From: Unio delphinus
Lineage: Eukaryota; Mollusca; Bivalvia; Unionida; Unionidae
Length of the DNA stretch: 64,000 nt
Direction: 5' to 3'
Assembly: GCA_029339505.1 (NCBI GenBank)
Contig: JAQISU010000167.1
Span: 1,936,501 to 2,000,500 of the forward strand
The translations under genes were made by a program, and so were the position numbers. Numbering within the stretch: position 1 is the first letter of the stretch; each line of letters starts with the position of its first letter. Below are positions 60,101-64,000 of this stretch, one piece after another. The notes under the pieces were generated by a model. That model had not been told where the DNA came from. It ran no database searches and worked only from the letters and a program-made list of their open reading frames with translations.

Positions 60101-61067
60101 TTTAAGCTGAATGCGTGTACAATTTCCAGCTAGTAAAGCGGACATGATTTACCGGTTGCATCTAATAACACCGCCAAGCCCAGTAAACTGCTGGTGGCTT
60201 TAGATATTTGATGTTTATTAAACTGCGAAGCTTTTATCAGCCAACGCATTGTCTGCTGCTTGGTTGTGTGTGTAGTTAAAGAAGAAACACACGTTGGATA
60301 CTGTTTGATCAATGATTGTATACAGAATTAACTGAAGACAACCACAAAGACCACATGTTTATTTTGGCATAACACTTCAAGAACCTGGTGAAACTGTTCA
60401 ATTTAAGAAGTTACGCCACAATCATATTATTTTAAAAATTATACGCGAACTCTTCCCCAAAATGATAACAAATGTTTTATACACTATTTTTTGTACTTAA
60501 AATAAAATAAATCTCCCAGTACGAGAAAAATACACGTACTTGTATTTAAAATTTCAGGAACCATGCCACGATAGTATTTTATTTGAATTCATATGTGATC
60601 TCTTCACCATAGGCAATCTCTTCCAGAAAATGACAATAAATTCTCAATACACTATTTCACGTACTTTGAAGAAGAAAAGAAATAATGTGCTATTAAATAT
60701 ATGAAATTTCAGGAGCCACACCATGACCACGTTATATCTGAATTTGTGTCAACACGGGCGCAATATAGCGGGGTTCCACTGTACATACATATAATAACTT
60801 GAGAAACTTTGCAAATACAAGGCATCTTCAATTATACAACCATGTAAAGTAGTGGTAGAAAGTGAAAAGCTACAAGGTTCACATTAGTAGAAGTTAAAAA
60901 AATTATAAAGCAAAACTGTCGAACTCTTACTTTTTGACAAGTTCCTTCAGATCAATTAAAAATGAAGTATTGTGGAGATTTGTGCCCCCCTCTGACATTC
61001 CCCGTTTGGGCTCTTTCACAATGAAGATTATCATAGCAACACAGATCAAACCAAGAAACGGTGTAAC
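37988..61067 (-). CDS. SPNS1: Spinster-family MFS transporter (SPNS1-like), 3' two-thirds of the gene
   Basis: Coding joins (minus strand): 60931-61067, 55783-55911, 52647-52842, 44451-44516, 43758-43856, 40210-40390, then a terminal exon at 37988-38100 or alternatively 28711-28823. All introns use GT...AG and phases match throughout (0/2, 2/2, 2/0, 0/0, 0/0, 0/1, 1/stop). The ~305 residues cover the second half of the MFS fold: 'VKEPKRG' loop, '[19 protein letters not shown]', '[14 protein letters not shown]', '[17 protein letters not shown]', '[20 protein letters not shown]' with '[10 protein letters not shown]', and '[12 protein letters not shown]'. Known: SPNS1/spinster proteins are late-endosome/lysosome membrane proteins that export lysophospholipids or related lipids using the proton gradient. 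The N-terminal exons are not in the window and should lie beyond 64000. SPNS2/3 are less likely given the tail of the last membrane segment. Confidence 0.93.
38101..39308. other. Intron with degenerate repeats
   Basis: 38230-38480 resembles the region left of the 60-bp satellite (8920-9380). 38560-39090 contains about three diverged ~150-170-bp units sharing 'cagccaatcagatgcaagat' and 'gaactcattaatatgcaagc'. Confidence 0.6.
39309..39712. repeat. 32-bp minisatellite, ~12 units
   Basis: Unit 'tactgaccatcaagatacaa' plus 'tgcatggcctag', very homogeneous. Confidence 0.95.
39862..40154 (-). mobile_element. tRNA-derived SINE, family 2, copy 2
   Basis: Same body as 12816-13171, truncated at the tRNA head ('cttccgcggcgg'). 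Perfect 11-bp target-site duplication tataaaaataa (39851-39861 and 40155-40165). The left end is a (TTTG)n tail. Confidence 0.9.
40210..40390 (-). CDS. SPNS1: Spinster-like transporter, exon with last membrane segments
   Basis: Acceptor 'ctcacttcag', donor after ACACAAG|GTATAT; 181 nt, phase 0 in and phase 1 out. Encodes '[14 protein letters not shown]...', then the final membrane helix '[17 protein letters not shown]' and the charged 'DDKEKANK' cytosolic edge that matches the spinster family end. Confidence 0.93.
40391..43757. other. Intron with several degenerate repeats
   Basis: A diverged family-1 SINE relic lies at ~41085-41295 ('acatggcagccaccctaact'). ~40-bp units ('gccatggcattataagaaca' plus 'gttgatctactga...') are repeated about six times at 42346-42577. 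Diverged ~165-bp units sharing 'tttaggaaat.taagaaaatga' and 'cttcataa' occur at 43020-43620. No coding sequence seen. Confidence 0.65.
43758..43856 (-). CDS. SPNS1: Spinster-like transporter, signature exon
   Basis: 99 nt, phase 0 both ends; acceptor 'tattttttag', donor CAG|GTCAGA. Encodes 33 residues containing '[20 protein letters not shown]' and 'GSPYLIGQ', the most diagnostic spinster motif. Confidence 0.95.
44451..44516 (-). CDS. SPNS1: Spinster-like transporter, 66-nt exon
   Basis: Phase 0 both ends; acceptor polypyrimidine + CAG, donor CTT|GTAAGT. Encodes a membrane helix '[20 protein letters not shown]' ending in LL. Confidence 0.94.
44675..44886 (-). mobile_element. tRNA-derived SINE, family 1, copy 4
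   Basis: Body 'gataggctacacatggctgc'. 14-bp duplication taaaaatatgatta (44661-44674) / taaaaataggatta (44887-44900), one mismatch. Lies in a spinster intron just upstream of the 66-nt exon. Confidence 0.9.
44887..47371. other. Intron, one dispersed repeat
   Basis: 45605-45905 is a diverged copy of the repeat at 36990-37290. The 132-codon frame at 46601-46999 has no recognisable domain. Nothing else supported. Confidence 0.5.
47372..47615 (-). mobile_element. tRNA-derived SINE, family 1, copy 5 (best preserved head)
   Basis: Minus-strand reading gives a tRNA-like head with 'GTGGCCGAGTG' (A box) and 'GGGTTAGAGTCTC' (diverged B box), a body shared with the other copies and an ACAACAACAAG tail. 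Confidence 0.88.
47616..48505. other. Intron, nothing recognised
   Basis: No supported feature. Confidence 0.4.
48506..48845. repeat. ~56-bp tandem repeat, six units
   Basis: Unit 'ggtggtcagtagaactaaag' plus 'gaatctaccaatgcccagggcccc' and 'aataatttgat'; moderately diverged. Confidence 0.92.
49275..51994. mobile_element. Tigger/pogo-like transposon (copy 2), inverted relative to copy 3, left end missing
   Basis: The right end 'tatagcggggttccactg' is intact and followed by TA (51995-51996). The interior matches the reverse complement of 58687-60781, including 'cgcaaagtaataacct' and 'acacaaccaagcagcagaca' (twice). The two internal halves (around 49555-49795 and 50950-51180) are duplicated as in copy 3. 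The left ~150 bp with the terminal repeat is absent. Enlarged by a nested MITE and extra sequence. Confidence 0.85.
49796..50399. mobile_element. piggyBac-like MITE nested in the Tigger-like copy
   Basis: Ends cacattaacccctagcg and cgccaggggttaatgtg are inverted repeats (one mismatch), flanked on both sides by TTAA (49792-49795; 50400-50403), the piggyBac target. 604 bp, no transposase. A second right-end fragment of the same family lies at ~50556-50580 ('aaccgccaggggttaatg'). Confidence 0.85.
51997..52646. other. Intron, nothing recognised
   Basis: No supported feature. Confidence 0.4.
52647..52842 (-). CDS. SPNS1: Spinster-like transporter, 196-nt exon
   Basis: Acceptor 'tttattttcag', donor TGG|GTATGA; phase 2 in, phase 0 out. 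Encodes membrane helix '[20 protein letters not shown]', the loop '[14 protein letters not shown]' and the next helix '[12 protein letters not shown]'. Confidence 0.95.
52843..54081. other. Intron, degenerate repeat
   Basis: 53090-53460 shows loosely repeated phrases ('gaccttta', 'gtttggtcaaggtctg', 'ccaagt') of a common diverged tandem type. Nothing coding. Confidence 0.45.
54082..54162. repeat. (GTCT)n / (CT)n microsatellite
   Basis: Tetranucleotide tract grading into pure CT; abuts the 3' end of the LINE fragment that follows. Confidence 0.95.
54163..54660 (-). mobile_element. LINE reverse-transcriptase C-terminal fragment
   Basis: The minus strand encodes '[20 protein letters not shown]', '[20 protein letters not shown]' and '[11 protein letters not shown]', then '[17 protein letters not shown]'. 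This is the C-terminal tail of a widespread animal endonuclease/reverse-transcriptase LINE family, 5'-truncated, in the same orientation as the host gene. Confidence 0.9.
54935..55233 (-). mobile_element. tRNA-derived SINE, family 2, copy 3
   Basis: Same body as 39862-40154 (e.g. 'gcagacatgtagcatgatgt', 'aacaccaggccgaccag' with minor changes) and a complete tRNA-like head on the minus strand (TGGCCTAGTGG...). (TTTG/CTTG)n tail at left. Confidence 0.85.
55234..55782. other. Intron, nothing recognised
   Basis: No supported feature. Confidence 0.4.
55783..55911 (-). CDS. SPNS1: Spinster-like transporter, 129-nt exon
   Basis: Acceptor 'tttttatag', donor CCTC|GTAAGT; phase 2 both ends. Encodes '[20 protein letters not shown]' plus 'WAPLFMQDS', a membrane helix typical of the family. 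Confidence 0.95.
55912..58017. other. Intron with an imperfect palindrome and a local duplication
   Basis: 56560-56650 holds an inverted repeat: 'aacattcaaattcaatctta' pairs with 'taagatcgaatttgaatgtt' around 'tgcatatacgta'. A ~52-bp unit is duplicated at 57812-57925 ('agtaaattacatcaactgtc'). Confidence 0.75.
58018..58389. repeat. 45-bp minisatellite, ~8 units
   Basis: Unit 'gtgacattttccaataatga' plus 'attatgacagtttccattgtacata'. Divisible by three, hence a spurious 130-codon minus-strand frame with 15-residue period. Confidence 0.95.
58476..58684. repeat. ~70-bp repeat rich in 'atatatacatata', ~3.5 units
   Basis: Units contain 'catggaatc', 'aaatgaaatatatacatata' and 'aacttagac'. The array continues after 60783 ('tacatacatataataacttg'), showing the Tigger-like copy inserted into it. 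Confidence 0.85.
58687..60781. mobile_element. Tigger/pogo-like non-autonomous transposon, intact copy 3 (2,095 bp)
   Basis: Ends cagtggaaccccgctata and its exact reverse complement tatagcggggttccactg, flanked by TA on both sides (58685-58686; 60782-60783). The CAGTGGAACCCCG terminus and TA duplication are typical of pogo/Tigger elements. No transposase frame remains. Two internal blocks (~59520-59720 and ~60110-60285, containing 'acaccgccaagcccag' and 'gtctgctgcttggttgtgtg') are duplicated ~590 bp apart. Confidence 0.93.
60931..61067 (-). CDS. SPNS1: Spinster-like transporter, first exon visible in the window
   Basis: 137 nt, acceptor 'tgtaatag-ttacag' type (CTATTACAG|GTT), donor AAAAA|GTAAGA; phase 0 in, phase 2 out. 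Encodes helix '[20 protein letters not shown]' then 'KRGMSEGG' and a charged cytosolic loop ending 'DLKELVKK'. Confidence 0.95.
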
Positions 61068-61261
61068 CTGTAATAGATGAATTAATGTGAAATTAAACAT
61101 TACAAAACAATTCTGGAATAATCTTTTCACGCCAGCAAAATCTATACGAAAAGTCTATTACAATGTGCATTATTCAGATTGCTGAACAAAAACAGGTTCT
61201 CCTCTCATTCTGCTTATGTCAACAACAACTACACCACTGGAAAAGTGGTAACTAAGTAAAG
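61068..61261. other. Intron start, nothing recognised
   Basis: No feature; the next upstream spinster exon was not found here or further right in the window. Confidence 0.4.
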
Positions 61262-61590
61262 CATTTCCTTTCCTAAGCCTATCAATTATTTCCTTTTCTA
61301 AGCTATTACCAATTAATCCTTTCTTTTTCTAAGCTATTATTAATCCTTTGCATTTCTATGCTATTATCAATTAACCCTTTACTTTTTTAAGCAATTACCA
61401 ATTAATCCTATATTTTCTAAACTATTACCAATTAATCCTATATTTTCTAAGCTATTATCAATTAACCCTTTATATTCTAAACTATTACCAATTAATCATA
61501 TATTTTCTAAGCCATTATCAATTAATCCTATATTTTCTAAGCTATTACCAATTAATCCTACATTTTCTAAGCTATTGCCTATTAACAGAA
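61262..61590. repeat. 30-bp minisatellite, ~11 units
   Basis: Unit 'gctattaccaattaatccta' plus 'tattttctaa'. Confidence 0.95.
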
Positions 61591-62714
61591 TTGAAATCAA
61601 TAACCAGTGGTTGTTGGATGCAAATATATACAATGATTTTCAATTATCAATGAACTGGACAGAACTGAAACCCATAAACCAGCTTCTGTCAGAACCTGAA
61701 ACAATTAGATATGGAGTACCACAAGGCTCAATTCTAAGTCCATTACTATTTTTATTTTTTTTATTAATGATCTACCACTTTTATTAAGAGACTCAATATC
61801 ATCTACAGATCTCTATGCAGATGACACAACATTGTCAGACATCCAAAACACAAAGCATGAACTTGAACTTTCTGTACAGAATGCATTAAACAAACTGGAA
61901 AACTGGTGCACATGCAATGCATGGTAGTAAATACTGGTAAAACTGAAATATTACTTATCTCAACATGGAAAAAAAGGACAAATCTTGATAGCGATGAACT
62001 ATGTCTGACATAGAAGGATACAAATTTGCAAATGGTCAGTCAAGATAGACTACTTGGTGTTCTGGTAGATAATAACCTATCATGTACTGAACATATCAAA
62101 CATATCTGTAAAAAGGTCAATTCAAGTTTATGGCTTCTTAGTAGGATAAGACATTTTCTCCCTGAAAAGCACAGAAAAGTATTTCATAACAGTTACATAT
62201 AACCCTATTTAGACTACTGTAATACAGTATGGGGTAATTCAAATGATAAAAACATAGCAAAGCTGGAACATCTTCAAAAAAGAGCAATTTGGCTAAAAAT
62301 CAAACCAGAAAGAAAGCAATAAAAATTTAGCTGGCAAGTTAAAAAATATTACCTATTAAAGACTATCTGTTTAAGAAAAGCCAAATTAATGTATAGGATA
62401 TCCAATAATATTTACAATCCCTATTCCTGTATAGGGCTACCTTTTAATACACCCCACCTGTGATCCATGTCTACACAACAGTATAAAATTCCCAAACCAA
62501 CTACGGAATTATTTTTAAAAAGTTTCCAATACTCTGGAACTTTGCTCTGGAATAGTATTCCAGTTGAGATTAGAAATGCCCACTCTATTTCCATCTTCCA
62601 AACCCAATATATCCAGTGGCTTCTGAGATGCTGCTAAAATAAATAAATTCCTTTGTATGAAGGCCTCAAGGTAGATTAGTTCTAAGCTGATTGTGTTACC
62701 CTCTTTAAATAAAG

Positions 62715-62761
<47 letters not shown>

Positions 62762-62762
62762 G
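61590..62762 (+). mobile_element. 5'-truncated LINE with reverse-transcriptase core, ending in (ATT)n
   Basis: 'RYGVPQGSILSPLLF' (~61707-61752) and 'LYADDTTLSD' (~61810-61840) are the RT motifs. 'RLLGVLVDNNLS', 'DYCNTVWGNS' and 'SGTLLWNSIPVEIRNA' follow in broken frames. The 3' ATT tract is 62717-62760. Same general class as the element at 30640-31845 but a different copy. Inactive. Confidence 0.9.
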
Positions 62763-63527
62763 TAGTGGTTGTTTTATGCAAATATACCATTACTGTTGAT
62801 TATGACTGAACTGGACGAGATTGAAACTCGAAACCCTGTAGTTATTAGTCTATGTCAAGGACTAAGATAGAATAAGAAGGAAATAATGTAATATACTGCT
62901 CATTTTGGTACAATAGAGTATGGTCCAAAAAAAAGGACTATACTGAATAAGAGCCATTTTCTGCCCTCGCTTTTATAGGGGATTTCTTAAAAACAATATC
63001 AGAACTCTGTCTCGTATTATTCGATGAATAAATCACCCTATTCTGCATTAAATATACATATAAGAAATTTTCGTACCTAAACACGAGCTTTGAACATGGG
63101 CTGGTATGGGAAATTTAAGAAAATGCTACATTTGAGTAACTAGAAATAAGATCTAAGTGCAGGCTTGCTCGAACAAGGTATTTGCATTGATTGATTAATT
63201 TATGAAAATTTTGGGGTTCTCATTATCTTATGTGGGCACGTTTGCGCTAATCACTAAAAACTAAAACAAATTCTTGAATTGTGTTATCATTGCATAATTG
63301 TCCTTGTTTACCCTGTTGCTAGGTAGCTGCCTACATACTGTTATACATAAGCAATTAAACCCACATTATTATAATGTGCTGTATTATTTCCTTCATTATT
63401 ATATTTTTGAAAAACTGGGAATAATAACATTTCAGATATTTTAAAAACAATATTATCCATTCATTTTTTTTCTTCTCTTTCTTCATTCTTTCTAAATAGC
63501 CTTGGGAACATGATTTTTCTAAGAAGT
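62763..63527. other. Intron, nothing recognised
   Basis: No supported feature. Confidence 0.4.
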
Positions 63528-63728
63528 GCTGAAGATGGCATTTCAAACAACATGTAAACAAAGACTGTGTGAAGTAAACATTAAATGGAATTGAGGCGCT
63601 GAAGAGGGCATTTTGAACAACATGTAAACAAAGACTGAAGTAAACATTAAATGGAATTGAGGCGCTGAAGAGGGAATTTCGAACAACATGTAAACAAAGA
63701 CTGTGAAGTAAACATTAAATGGAATTGT
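63528..63728. repeat. ~64-68-bp tandem repeat, three units
   Basis: Unit includes 'gcgctgaagagggcattt', 'aacaacatgtaaacaaagac' and 'gaagtaaacattaaatggaa'. Confidence 0.93.
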
Positions 63729-64000
63729 ATTTTTATGTTGCCAATTGTTTGCAAAAAAATGTTGTAAATAATAATGACAACTACATATATCTATCATTTA
63801 TTTTATACATAAAAAATATGTTTTTCTTTATTTCTATCACGATATCGATTGCTATGTTTATTTCACTCACTATAACAGCACAATTCTATACATGAAATCT
63901 TTAAATGAGTCGATAAATTTCCAGATGGAAACAATAGGTATGTTACGTGCTTAGGCTTGAATAAGCAGCAACACAGAAAGAAGTGAAAATAACAAGCTTG

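Overview
This window reads as nuclear DNA of an AT-rich, repeat-dense invertebrate, most plausibly a mollusc or another lophotrochozoan. That placement is inferred from the intron-rich host gene, many unrelated minisatellites, tRNA-derived SINEs and Tigger-, hAT- and piggyBac-like DNA transposon relics. No sequence names the species.

Positions 1-7129 hold a Polinton/adintovirus-like element integrated in the genome. In order it carries a jelly-roll virion-like protein (+, cut by the window edge), a family-B DNA polymerase joined to a superfamily-1 helicase and an HNH nuclease (+), a retroviral-type integrase (-), a zinc-ribbon plus phospholipase A2-like protein (-), and an A32/FtsK-HerA packaging ATPase (+). 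Two direct copies of a ~200-bp terminal repeat bracket the polymerase-to-ATPase block. The polymerase-helicase-HNH and ribbon-PLA2 genes are broken at three places. Each break is a -1 shift and each lies on a run of 8-10 adenines.

Positions 7130-28700 have no recognisable intact host gene. They hold a 3-kb array of ~60-bp units with higher-order structure (9571-12594), a 40-bp array (15745-17780) interrupted by a SINE, and a Tigger-like transposon (18661-23370). That transposon contains a nested processed pseudogene of the ER-stress kinase PERK/EIF2AK3 lacking the kinase domain, with a poly(A) tail and target-site duplication.

From 28711 to 61067 the minus strand carries the 3' two-thirds of a spinster-family (SPNS1-like) transporter gene. 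Six internal exons have canonical splice sites and matching phases. Two alternative terminal exons, at 37988-38100 and 28711-28823, each have a 113-nt coding part. The 5' exons must lie beyond 64000. Introns and 3' region are filled with minisatellites, SINEs, LINE 3' fragments and two more Tigger-like copies, one hosting a piggyBac-like MITE. The rest of the window is non-coding as far as can be seen.
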